Part shown: positions 11,045 through 21,631 of the stretch, piece by piece
How the letters are laid out: the number at the start of each line of letters is the position of its first letter
How positions within the stretch are numbered: the first letter of the stretch is position 1
Source of the DNA: Diplonema papillatum
Taxonomy: Eukaryota > Euglenozoa > Diplonemea > Diplonemida > Diplonemidae
Direction: 5' to 3'
DNA length: 64,000 bases
Assembly (NCBI GenBank): GCA_030068145.1
Contig: JAPJBO010000231.1
Location: 186,001 to 250,000 of the forward strand
Program-made: the position numbers and the translations under genes
Notes under the pieces: generated by a model
The model's input: the letters and a program-made list of their open reading frames with translations, nothing else
The model's database searches: none
What the model was told of the DNA's origin: nothing

Positions 11045-13938
11045 ATGCCGATGCCCGTTGTTGTCAAAGGCGCATCAAAAGGGGCAGGAAAAGAAGGCAA
11101 GCCGGCTGTCCGCTGTATGCCCACATTTCGCTTGTACCTTTGTTCTGAATTGCACGGCATCGCATCCTGCTTTTCCAACTGTTGCTGATGCCAGATACCT
11201 TCTGTCCACCTTTACCTGTGTATCTGTGTATGGAGGTCGCCTTGCACTCAGCTTTTACGTTGAACATCCAACACAGACCTACACAAACAGTTTCTTTGAC
11301 CACCCAGAAGATTTAAATGTACAGCTTTGTGCGATAACGTGTCATGATGATGCTAGTGTGAGTGCGAGATCCCAAAACCTTACCATTGTGGTGGTCCTCC
11401 TTGTAATGAAATCCTCCACAGACGAGCCGTACCCCACGGATGCTGGCAAAGCCGGAAAAGGCGAGTCAGCCTTCGGCGGCAGCAAAGGCGGCAAAGGGGG
11501 CTATGAAGCCTACGGCAAGGGCTCCTACGAAGCTCCCACCAAAGGTGGAAAGGGAGACTGGAGTGGAAAGGGAGACTGGGCTGGAAAAGGTTACAGTGAA
11601 GGTAAAGGTTACGGTGACGGAAAAGGGAAGGGATACAGTGACGGCAAAGGTTACAGCGATGGCAAGGGCTACAGTGAAGGAAAAGGGTACAACGAAGCAA
11701 AAGGTGGCAAAGGCGACTACGGAGACTACGGCAAAGGCGGCAAGAAGGGAGCTGGGAAAAGCGGTTTGTCTTTACAATCAAAACCAATAACTGAAGCAAG
11801 CAAACTCCTTGGCGATGGAGTTCTACCACACCCGTTGTCATTCCGAAAGCGAGATTCGGTCGTTTGACTCATGTAATTGCAGTCCAGTTGCAGCTTCGTA
11901 TCCGATACAATAAACACAACAGATGCAATGGGAGGAAAAGGCGGTGCCATGTCTGGCAAAGGAGCGAAAGGAATGCCGATGCCGTATACACAGCCGACGC
12001 CGTACGGGGCTCCTTCCCCGGCAGGGCCTCACGGCAAAGGAGCCGACGCCGCGTACGGCAAAGGAGCCGACTACGGCAAAGGAGCCGATTATGGCAAAGG
12101 AGCCGAGTATGGAAAAGGAGCCGAGTATGGAAAAGGAGCCGACGCGTACAGCAAAGGAGGAAAGGGCGCCAAGGGGCCTTCTGCGGTCCAAGCACCCCAG
12201 CGTCCTCAAGATGCGTACCTCCCGACTCAGTCTTCGTACGGCGGCCAACCCTCGCAGCAGTTTGCTCCCTACTCGCAGGTTTGTCATCTCTTTGCTGCTT
12301 TGCCGCCGCATATCCTTAGAAGAATGGATCCGACGGAACTGAAAGAAGTCTAAATTGCTTCATGTCAGCTGAGTAGTACTGCAGCTATTGTTTGCTTTGG
12401 CCAAAGTACCCAGGCGACGGACTGGAGGGGAGATGAGGAAATTGTCAACAGCAGAAGTGCTAACTTGCCAGTCCGCGCTGTTCCGACTTAGAGTTCCAAA
12501 TGGTCATGGCAAAACTTTCAAGAAATTCAAAATCCTTGGGGTATTCCTCCGGACAGACGGACCGACAAAAATCAACAGGAACCCTAGTAGTCCTTCTACA
12601 GTAGACGGTAGATGAAAGTTTGTGATCCGGAAACACAAATCCCAACACAGGTACGGCCCGTTGGTAAAGGTGCTGGCGTTGTACCGGCACCTCAGGCTGG
12701 AGGCAAGGGCGGTATGCTAGGTGGCAAGGGACCAGTCGCAATGGGCAAAGGCGCACCCGTTGCGCCCGGCAAAGGAGGCAAAGGAGCCGTTCCCGTGGCT
12801 GTGCCTAAGCAGCCGATGCCAACCCCGATTCAGAAGCCTACTCCGCAGGCACCACAAGCTTATGGGCAGCCAGCAAGGCCGGCTTACCCCACTTCTGGTT
12901 ATAATTACCAGCAGCCGCAACCGACGCAGCCGCCTCCTCAGCACACGCAGCCGCCATCAAATAGCGGTTACCCGCAACCTACACCACAAGCAGCGCCCCC
13001 TCAGCAGCCACCAGCACAAGCCCCGCGACAGGCGCCAGCAGCTGCAGCGGGATACCCGCAGCCGCATGCAGCACCCGCCCAGCCGCAACCACAACAGCAC
13101 GCGCAGAGCCAGGCGTATCAGAACGCATACGCGCAGCAGTACGCAGCTTACCAGCAGCAGGCGCGACCCCAGCAGCCGCCTCAGCAACAACCTCAGGCAC
13201 AGCCGGCACAAAGGCCTGCCCAACCTGCGCAAGCTTACCCGCCACAAGCCGCGGCTCAACCGGCTCAACCAGTTCGACCTGCCGCGACACCTCAGCAGCA
13301 GGCATACAGTCAAGCCTACGCTGGGTACCAACAGCAGCCGCAACAAGCTCCAGCTGCGCAAGCTCGACCACAACCGCAGGCTCACCTTCAAGCTCCGCAA
13401 CAGGCATACGCCGCTCAGCGACCGCCGGCACAGGCACAACCTCAGGCACAGCCACAAGCACAGCCACCGCAACAGGTGTGTACTCAGTATTCTTTTTTGC
13501 ACTTGCGAGGACAGGCCGGCGATTTTAGACAACAAACAAGAAATCCTCAGCTATCCCGAACATATAGTCACTTTTTCATTCCGCTCACTCACGCAGGCTC
13601 AACCGGCACAAGCTTACCAGTCTTCAGCTTACGCTGCGGCCTACGGTGGCTACGGACAGGCCCAGCAGCCGGCACAGCAGCCAGTCGGGCAGGCGCAGGC
13701 AGCGCCTGGTGCTCGGGCTTGGCCTCAGCAACAAGCCGCGCCGCAGTCTCAGCAGCAATCACAAATGTCGTGGCAGCAATACAAGGATGCGCAAAGCGCA
13801 CAGCCGCAGCAGCAGCCGCCGCAGCAGCAACCGCAGCAGCAGCCGCAGCAGCAGCCGCAGCAACAACCTCAACAACAATCTTCTCTCGCAGCTTTCAAGG
13901 CCTATCAGGCCTACCAACAAGCTCAGCAGCGGCAGTAG
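11045..13938 (+). CDS. GKG-repeat / Q-P-A-rich low-complexity protein, about 644 aa
   Basis: My exon model is 11045-11114, 11422-11763, 11923-12278, 12651-13475 and 13597-13938. All introns are GT-AG (307, 159, 372 and 121 bp) and the phases agree throughout. The first exon begins MPMPVVVKGASKGAGKEG. The N-terminal ~250 residues are built from GKG triplets (GKGYSDGKGYSDGKGYSEG and the hexads YGKGAD/EYGKGA). The C-terminal ~390 residues are dominated by Gln, Pro and Ala with Tyr (PAQAYQSSAYAAAYGGYGQA) and end in a QQQP run and KAYQAYQQAQQRQ. There is no folded domain. Such Gly-Lys and Gln/Tyr-rich sequences are typical of RNA-binding or phase-separating proteins, which is inference here. Exon 1 is the least certain; an alternative start is the ATG at 11406. 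Confidence 0.7.
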
Positions 13939-16493
13939 ATACGAAGTGTACACTTCGTCGCGTTTTCCAAGCAGAGTCTTATCGACTTGATTTACTCGAC
14001 TGCCAGGAGATTCCGACAACCCGGGAACTGAAACTTGGTTAGCATCGGTGCAAACAGTGCTTTCGTCGCCAGACGAAGGCATTGTTCATCGTGTTTATTC
14101 CTCTTTGCATGTAGCTGGCTGTACTGACTGGCAACGACATGCGCGGTAGTAGGGCATCTTCGAGGGCCATTGTCGAAAACATTGCGAGAGAGGAAGACTC
14201 ACATGAAATGTGGCGTTCTCATAATCCAGGTCATGTTAGGTCTTCAGATGGTCCATGATCAGATACGACGCAAGTTTTGCCCTTCCGACGTGCGCTTCCA
14301 GTGACACGACCTGAAGGCTTCTTTTTCCTCATGCACTGCGCAGTAGGTTCATCAGGGATCCTGCCTACAAAGTCCCATCCTGTCTTACAGTCCTGCAGTT
14401 GCCGTGGCCGTGTAGGTACACACAGACGGGTCCCACATCGCTGTGCAGGATTGCACCACCTCGCCCCACTCAGGCGGCTTATTCAACGTCCTCGGGGATT
14501 GAGTGTTTTCTGATCTGACTACTTTAATCAATTTGGCGGCTAGATACGCGCGAGGATCGGGCCGCGCGGTACAAGACCGGTCTTGTCTCTCTGTTCTGCT
14601 TCTTTTTTCCCCCTTACGCAGCCCTATTCCACCCCTTTCCTGGTTCCCTTCCATCCGGTCTGAGGCTAGTGTCCCCGAGAAGAGGTTGCCTGTGCTCTCG
14701 TAGCATGGTCACCTGGCTGTAGCCAGCCATCTGACTACAACGACTCTCATTGTTGTCTCGTATGCAGACGCTCAGGTTCGCCTCCTGTGCCCGCAGATCA
14801 GATGACACGGATCACAATGTGGAGGGAGCTTTCACAAAGCAACACCCTTGGGTCTGAGTTCCTCAAAGTGTTTTTTGTTTTTTGATTATCCCCGACTTGG
14901 GATTGTGCGATAACCAGTCACTGCCTTCTGAGAAAGCATACTTGTTACAGCGAAACAGGAACGTTGACAGCGGTGGCCAAGTCGCACAAACAAAGCTGCA
15001 ACGTTGTCTTCGACACGCAAGGCAGACGTGTCGTGGACAGAACATGGAGTACGATGTGACTGCGCGGAATCGTAGTCCATTCGTGTCTTTGCTTAGAGCC
15101 TTAACGAAAAGCCACAGAGATCGAGAACCAGTTCCCGCAATCTGGTTGAGCGTTTCGCAAGCCGAAGCATCGAGAAAGAGCATAAACTCGGAGGGAGTCG
15201 CTTGTCCATGGTCAGCTACCGTGCAGGCATGCTCGTTGGCATGTTTGCTCGTTTTCGCCGTGCGTCTCCGCGCGCTGTTGCCCGAATTACGCAAGCAAAG
15301 AAGAATCTTCGATTCTTTCTTGGCCTCAACTGTTTTTGCTTCTCTTTGCATTTTCTGTGTTTCGTTTTGATTTACAAAGTTAATCGCGTACTCGTGAGCT
15401 TTGGTAGCATCCGTGCTGGTTCCTCCACCGCTCTGTACTGAGTCTGAAATCGTTCTTCTTCGCTTGATGACTCACGTTTGACTCTTTTTACTATCTTTTC
15501 CCTTCTCATGGCTTTCTATTTCGTCCCCCACCCCTCATGTGGTTCTTTTTTTGCTTTTCTGCCTCACGATCTCGTGTTGTTTTCCTTTCCCCCTTTTTGA
15601 TTACCGTGCTTTTCTTTGTTTTGTTTTTGTTTTCTTTTTGCTTTACGCATTTTCTTGTTTTTCTTTTCTCCCCACTTTTTGAAACCGTATCGACAGCGAA
15701 GACACGGGAAGGAGCAGACACGTTTCCACTCTCAACCCGCGACCCGTACGAGGACCGACTTTTTTTGTAACCTCATCACAGAAAAGAACGAATTTGAAAG
15801 AAACGACGCGACGGCAGAAACAGAGAAGATACTAAAACACTGCTTCTCCCCCAGCACGCTTTTGGTAAGTTCGTAGAGTTGCAAATGCGAAAGACAAACG
15901 TTTGCGCTGACGAGATCAGTGCATAAGCCAGGTTCGAGCTATACAAGCTGAACTGTGATGTTTTTGAGTTGATGTGTTCATGAACGTGTTCGAAACATTG
16001 ACAGCGATGCGGGTGAGCATGTCGCAATACGTTGCATACATGCCCGCTCGCCTCTTGCTTGTTGTACGTCAGCTTCGTCTGGTCGCTTCGATGGTGCACT
16101 TCCCGGCTTTCGCTGGCTGAGTCTCTCGTCGATGCTTCGGCTTGCACTCGGGTTCGGTGTTTATATGAGACTATCCTCGCGTATTTTAACGCTTCCATTC
16201 CGCATGGTCCACCACCACACGAGCTCCCCGTCAACTCATCGGTGTCCTGTTTCGTTCGACGAAAACAGTCTGTTCTATTCGTCATCATCATTTTTTGTAT
16301 GGCACAGTGGGCCCGGTGGCGAGCTTTTACCCACTCCTCGTTGAATTGTATATATTCTTTGTTGCATGACTGAACCGATTAAGAGCAGTCGATTTCATTT
16401 ACTGAGCTGAGGAACCGTGGGCCAAGCACCCAGCATTACGAATACACAATCGGCCAGTGGCGAGAGGAATGTTTAGCGGGTGACCCAAGGCAC
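13939..16493. other. Intergenic region without a supportable gene
   Basis: Open frames on both strands are short and featureless. A strongly T-rich stretch at 15480-15690 on the plus strand produces hydrophobic-looking frames that I do not trust. No RNA gene or repeat family member was recognised. Confidence 0.4.
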
Positions 16494-17951
16494 ATGCCGG
16501 CGAAGCGTGCGTTGTGCGTACCCGTCGCAGCTGAAGTAAATGCGGAATCATTGACTGAACGCTGGCACGCAGAAGGAACGGATTTGGAGTATGACTCGGA
16601 CGGCATCGACTTCGACGAATTGTTCCCGCTGGCAAAGAAGCCAAAAAACGAGGAAGTAGCTGATCCTGCGAATCCACCGGCAACGTTCGTAGAAATCAGT
16701 GAAGCAAAAGCTCAATTCGGAACCCCGCACGGTGAGCATCCCTCGTCCAATGATGCATCGTCTGGCGAGGTCCAAGGAGAATCCAAAGACGGCAGCGAGG
16801 ACTCTTCATCTTCGGAGGGTAAACGTCTAGTCGTGCGCAAGGCTACGGTACGTGCACATGTGGTTCATATTATCTGCGACGAAACAGCAACAAACAAAGC
16901 CGAGCCCGAAGCTGAACTGCAAAGCGATGAAAAGAGTTCTGCTGAAGACTGGAGCGATATAAGCAGTGAACAACCCTGTCTTGAAGCCAATCCTGAGCAT
17001 CCAACTCGTCGAGAAGCGGTTCGTGCCCACGTGGTCCAGGTACTGAACGATGATGTACATTATCCGTCCAACGATCCGGCCACTGACAGCAGACCCTCCG
17101 CAAACTCCGCAGCAGCTGACGCGAACATCGTTGATGTTAGTTCTGATGCTGTATTGTGTGACAATGTAACTGAGATGATTCCAGACAACATCGCAATGAG
17201 TTTTGACAACATCGCTGCAATGAGTCATGGCAATATCGCTGAGACGATTCCGAACAACATCGCTGCAATGAGTCCTGACAACGTCGCTGCAATGAGTCAT
17301 GACAACATCACTAAGACGATCCCGAACAACATCGCTGCAATAAGTTCTGACAACGTCGCTGCAATGAGTCCTGACTACATCGCTGAGATGAATGTAAACG
17401 GCTCGGAAGTTATTTCGCCAAGCGAACAGGCAACAGTCGTGCGGCAACAGGTAATTTATGTCGAAACCGATACTGAAAGAGTCACTGCTCCAAAGAAAGG
17501 CATTCTCATCGATGAGGTGGCGGGTAGGCGGCGCTGTTTGGTTTTGCCGGATGTTCAGAGAAAAGCAAGATTGTCGTTCTGCGAACGTGTATACGACGAT
17601 ACGAAGACCGTTACTGGTAAAAGTGTGCCTGCCAGCGTTACAGTTCAGAAGGAAGTCAACATTGAAGCAGCCGCAGAGGACGTGAAGCAGGACGACAACA
17701 GAGGGTACCTTTCCATTGAAAACCTTCCTATCGAGTGCTTGTCGGGGTCACTCGGCGCGTCGCTGGTTGCATTGCTAGCACAGACAGGAGAGGTTGTTGA
17801 CTGCCGTTTGCGAAAGTCATTCAGCTCAGACAAGCGCGCAGGGTGCTCCGTTGTCTACCGTACCAAGGAGGCTGCCTTGAAAGCGAAGCTTTTCATGTCT
17901 GAGCAAACATGGAACAACGGGAAGCTGGACCTGACTGTTTGGGACGTCTGA
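16494..17951 (+). CDS. Acidic protein with SIM-like motifs and a C-terminal RRM-like domain
   Basis: A single-exon frame of 485 aa from ATG at 16494. The first ~330 residues look disordered and acidic. They contain four short hydrophobic cores followed by acidic residues: VHIICDE (~123), VQVLNDD (~180), IVDVSSD (~211) and VIYVETD (~319). These fit the SUMO-interacting motif pattern. Between ~222 and ~300 runs a degenerate ~12-residue repeat (MSPDNVAAMSHDNI and IPNNIAAMS variants). The last ~85 residues (GYLSIENLPIEC, then GEVVDCRLRKSF, then CSVVYRTKEAALKAKLFM) resemble an RNA recognition motif: beta1 YLSIENLP, a helix, beta2 VVDCRL, beta3 AGCSVVYRT and the following helix. The aromatic RNP residues are weak. 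A nuclear SUMO- or RNA-linked adaptor is an inference. Confidence 0.75.
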   Translation: MPAKRALCVPVAAEVNAESLTERWHAEGTDLEYDSDGIDFDELFPLAKKPKNEEVADPANPPATFVEISEAKAQFGTPHGEHPSSNDASSGEVQGESKDGSEDSSSSEGKRLVVRKATVRAHVVHIICDETATNKAEPEAELQSDEKSSAEDWSDISSEQPCLEANPEHPTRREAVRAHVVQVLNDDVHYPSNDPATDSRPSANSAAADANIVDVSSDAVLCDNVTEMIPDNIAMSFDNIAAMSHGNIAETIPNNIAAMSPDNVAAMSHDNITKTIPNNIAAISSDNVAAMSPDYIAEMNVNGSEVISPSEQATVVRQQVIYVETDTERVTAPKKGILIDEVAGRRRCLVLPDVQRKARLSFCERVYDDTKTVTGKSVPASVTVQKEVNIEAAAEDVKQDDNRGYLSIENLPIECLSGSLGASLVALLAQTGEVVDCRLRKSFSSDKRAGCSVVYRTKEAALKAKLFMSEQTWNNGKLDLTVWDV

Positions 17952-18983
17952 ACGCAAGAAAACAGACTTTGCTGCCAAGGTGCTCCAGCATGATCCTGCG
18001 TTGTGTCTCCGCGAGAACCAGCCGCGTTCAGACCGTCAGACGTGGGGTCGACGGACTTGTCGCATGTAACGGGCGATTTTTGTTCATGCTACGCTCGAGT
18101 GTAGCAACGAAGCCGTGGACGTCTTGAAAGATGATTGGCGGTCGCAGTCGGAGCCATCCGTCGTCGTTGGCCGTCTGCTGCTTTTTCCACCGGTCCAATC
18201 AATATTGAAGCAGGTTATCGTCATCGATACTTTGCACTTTAATCAGAACGATCAATGTCTCTTTACGACGTCTTTCATCTGCCATTTGCAAGGGAAATGA
18301 GCGAACAATGCCCTGGCGTCACTCTTGATCGTCTTCCTCCAGAATTATCATTTTTCTTATTTCTATGAAGCGAGCGAGGAGTGCACAACCGTCGGAAGGA
18401 GTCTTGCGCGGAAGAAGGTAGTAGCGGCGGAGGTGCACACCAGTTCCGGGGTACGAGTTCTATTTTCCCCCTCAAGGGGCGGGTGCCGTGGGAACTTGTG
18501 ATGAACAGAGAGAGCGCTTGTTGTCAGTTTCTCAGTTAGAAAACTCCATCTTCAGGGATGGCTCGCACGGGTGTTGTTGCAACAGGAGGTTTGGATTAGA
18601 ATGCGAATACTCTGTGGCGATAATCTGCATCACCATCGTCGCGGTTATCTCTTCGCACGTGATGTACACAGGTGGATTCTAGGCAAGGTGCCGACACCAT
18701 CCGTCCTGTTTTGAGATTTTCTCGCAGACACCTTCTGCCCAGCAAAGCGCAGTGCTAACTCACTGCTTCTTGTAGCATGTGTAGTGATCTTAGTTGCTTA
18801 AGCGTCCTCACACGAATGGTCCGCGCCTTTACTTGATGTAACGAACTCGCATGTCACGGCGAAGTTTCTTGACCGTTTCCCCATGCAAACTCACTCAGGA
18901 ATAAACAAAAGGGGGGCCCGCTTCGTCGTTACGGACTCAGCAGGTAGCAAAGCTACGTGCGAAAACAAAGGAGCAAAACTAAG
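17952..18983. other. Intergenic spacer
   Basis: About 1 kb between two plus-strand genes. The only frames are short, and no repeat or RNA gene was recognised. It should hold the 3' end of the upstream transcript and the promoter of the next gene, but I see no defined element. Confidence 0.4.
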
Positions 18984-19490
18984 ATGGTTTGGCTAGCACT
19001 GTTTGCCCTCGTGGCACTTATCGCCCCGTGCACTGCGGATACTACGTTTGAGCGGTCGGTCGGGTCGATTAGCCCCAACACAACCTTCTGGCTCTCGATG
19101 ACACCGGGCTGCGGGGCGTCCGATCAGTACGGCTCTAGGAACTGCACATTCCCGTGGGGCACTGGAATCTATCTGGACCTTTCCGCGAACTTCTCGACAG
19201 TCATCGCCGATAGTGCTTTTGTCATGTTCTCTTTCGCTCTGGCTGACGGGACGCTTTACCAGCAGTCATGCCAGCTCTGCGGACCCCCGTGCAATTTACA
19301 ATTTGATGGAATCCCGGTCGCAATACTAACAGACAATTGTACAGATCACGTGTCGGTCAAGACGCTTCTGGCCTTACCCCTGCAGGCACCGTTTTCGCAG
19401 ACCGTTCTGTACACGGTGACATTCAACATCTACAGTAAGACACTCGAAAACCTTCTTACACTCCGCCTCTCCGGTACAAGCACACCATGA
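18984..19490 (+). CDS. Secreted ML-domain-like (NPC2-like) protein, 168 aa
   Basis: I chose the ATG at 18984 because it opens directly into a signal peptide (MVWLALFALVALIAPCTA, cleavage likely after A18). The mature part has six or more cysteines (GCGASDQYGSRNC, QSCQLCGPPCNL, DNC), a strand-rich layout and several N-glycosylation sequons (NTT, NCT, NFS, NCT). The order IYLDLSANF, then a strand, then CQLCGPPC, then an aliphatic LPLQAPFSQTVLYTV segment recalls the MD-2-related lipid-recognition fold of NPC2 and plant ML proteins. If right, it binds lipids or sterols in the lumen or outside the cell. Family assignment is tentative; secretion is well supported. Confidence 0.65.
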   Translation: MVWLALFALVALIAPCTADTTFERSVGSISPNTTFWLSMTPGCGASDQYGSRNCTFPWGTGIYLDLSANFSTVIADSAFVMFSFALADGTLYQQSCQLCGPPCNLQFDGIPVAILTDNCTDHVSVKTLLALPLQAPFSQTVLYTVTFNIYSKTLENLLTLRLSGTSTP

Positions 19491-20144
19491 TGCACATGCA
19501 TCTTGTTTCATCCCTACTCGCCTTGGACGGCAACAATAGAAAAACAGTGCTCTATATGTGAATGCTGTTCACCGAAAAGCGTGCCGGCTATTCTTGGCAT
19601 TACCCCACTAGTACGTGTTAGGTCAAACGGCCAGCTATTCAGGCAGCAGCTAAGTCTCGATTGTGCAATGCACCTTGTCTGTGTGTGCTTTCATGTCCAC
19701 CAAATGGTTCTTTAACAACCGCATTTGAAGCCCGCGCGCCAACTGCCAGCAAAGCATCTGATTAGACCGAACCCCTTCAAGGAACCTGATACACTACCAC
19801 TGGGGTGGATGATTTGTGCGTTCTGTTGTCACCTGTCCTCCCACTTGTCATTTTCTATCCTCTTACTTGCCCATTTTCCGTGAGCTGCTGACCCTGCTTT
19901 GGTATCATCAAATACCGGAGGAAAGCAATAATCTGCGTTTTGTTTCAATAAGTTGCATCCGTACCTCACAATGACCTTCCATCTCTCCGTTTGCATTGCT
20001 TTTCAGCTGTGATTCGTTCCGGTACATCCTGTTCCCACGATGCTTGGGTGACGGTCGATCCGTGTTGAAGTTGATAGCTCTACGCGAGAACGCTAAAACA
20101 CAGCTCAACGCCCGCAATATCTGGGCATCAAAGAGAAGAACGAG

Positions 20145-21035
20145 ATGAGCTGGAGCAGCTTCAGTCGACAAACGATGCGCGGCCCGAAGCTGCCGATGAG
20201 CAAAGCACCGGTTCTGCATCTACCGTTCGTTGACCGAGTCAGTGGGCGTCTGTCTTATGCGAGAGGAGGCAATGAGCAAGGGAAGAAGGTGATTTGTGTC
20301 CACGGGTGCCCAGGATCGATGATGGACTTTAAATATTTAGCTTGGCATTTGGAAGAGAATGCGTACGATGTCGTGCGGCTGGATTTTCCTGGCCACGGGC
20401 AGAATGGTAGCGCAGACGCAAGGCTGATTAGCGATCCGCCGTCGGCGGAAGGTTTGGCAAAGGTCGTCATCGAGGCTTGCCTTGACATCTTTGGTTCGAA
20501 GAGTCAGATTCTGATCGTGTCGCACTCCCTCGGCTCGCATGTTGCGCTTCACATGGCCGCCATGCGACCTGAGCTCTTCTCAGGAATTCTCTTGCTGGCT
20601 CCAGCGGGCATTTCGCCGCATCGTGCCTTGCAGCCTTGGCCTTTTGTGGGAGCAATTGGCAGGCATCTTGTCAAGTACGACACTGGGATTCTGACAAGCA
20701 TCATCAAGCTCATTCTTCCGTACCTGTACCGCGTGATGTTCCCCGGTACATCAGGTGCAGAAGCCATCTACAGTCAGCGGCGGATTGGTTATCTTGACTT
20801 TGACTCGCTTGCCGTCGCGATCGATCGACTTCACCCCGCACTGCAAGTTGCTGTCGTGTACGGCACGGCCGACTCAGTAGTTCTTCCCGTGACGTGCGAG
20901 GAGTTGCTGCGCAAGCTTAGGAGCACACATCTGCAAGTCGTGGAATCTCTGGCCGTTAGCGGGGGTCACACCCTCCAAAAGACGCACGCGAAAGACATTT
21001 ACGACTTCATGCGACAGACGGTGTCCAAACTTTGA
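20145..21035 (+). CDS. Alpha/beta-hydrolase fold protein, 296 aa
   Basis: The frame opens at ATG 20145 and covers one complete alpha/beta hydrolase domain without introns. Visible marks are the oxyanion-side loop VICVHGCPGS (~residue 50), DFPGHGQNG after it, the nucleophile elbow SHSLGS (catalytic Ser ~127), the acid loop VVYGTADSVV (Asp ~242) and the final SGGHTL with the catalytic His (~274). A lid-like segment with aromatic residues (ALQPWPFVG ... LILPYLYRVMF) lies between elbow and acid. The complete triad implies an active esterase, lipase or related hydrolase; the substrate cannot be told. There is no signal peptide, so it is probably cytosolic. It lies ~650 bp after the ML-like gene and ~600 bp before the kinase. 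Confidence 0.88.
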   Translation: MSWSSFSRQTMRGPKLPMSKAPVLHLPFVDRVSGRLSYARGGNEQGKKVICVHGCPGSMMDFKYLAWHLEENAYDVVRLDFPGHGQNGSADARLISDPPSAEGLAKVVIEACLDIFGSKSQILIVSHSLGSHVALHMAAMRPELFSGILLLAPAGISPHRALQPWPFVGAIGRHLVKYDTGILTSIIKLILPYLYRVMFPGTSGAEAIYSQRRIGYLDFDSLAVAIDRLHPALQVAVVYGTADSVVLPVTCEELLRKLRSTHLQVVESLAVSGGHTLQKTHAKDIYDFMRQTVSKL

Positions 21036-21631
21036 CAGCTGATCTCGGCAGAGAGATAGGGAAAGAGCGAAGATGTCCTGCAGACGGCACAACTAGCGAT
21101 GTTCACAAATCTGCTCACACCCCTTACCTTCGGAATCGTCGAGTCCAGAAGCCACAATGGTAGTAGTGTGAAGAGGATCGAAACAAAGTACGTATTTCGT
21201 CTTGTGTGCACTTCGCGTGCTGGAGGCATTCTTGTTGTCAACCTAACTCCGTTGCCTACTTCCCCCCGCCGGCGAGTTTCTCGTCGTTAGTTGCTATCCC
21301 GATGCTGCGCCGCATCTGTGTTTCAATATTCGTTGGATTTCAAGAAACATCAGCTTGCATCTTACTGAAGCTCGGCGGCGGTGTTGAGTGGCAGTTTTTT
21401 TGCCAAGGTATCTGGCAGAAGCCACAGAAACTAGCAAAGATGGCAGCGACTTTTCCCGTTGCCAACAGAGGTAGCACGTATAGAAAGGCCACATGAGCTA
21501 CCATCTTTTACTCGGATATCGCATTGCTCGCAAGAAGGACACAGAATCAAGCACAAAAGGTAAGGAGGAGGGGACCACAAGAGAAAGCCGGGCAGGGTGG
21601 CGTGGCACAGCTAGCGCCCGCCGCGGTGCGG

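Noticed and set aside
12979-13535. Leu/Arg- or Val/Ala-rich minus-strand frames
   Set aside because: Shadows of the Gln/Pro/Ala-rich exons of the plus-strand gene.
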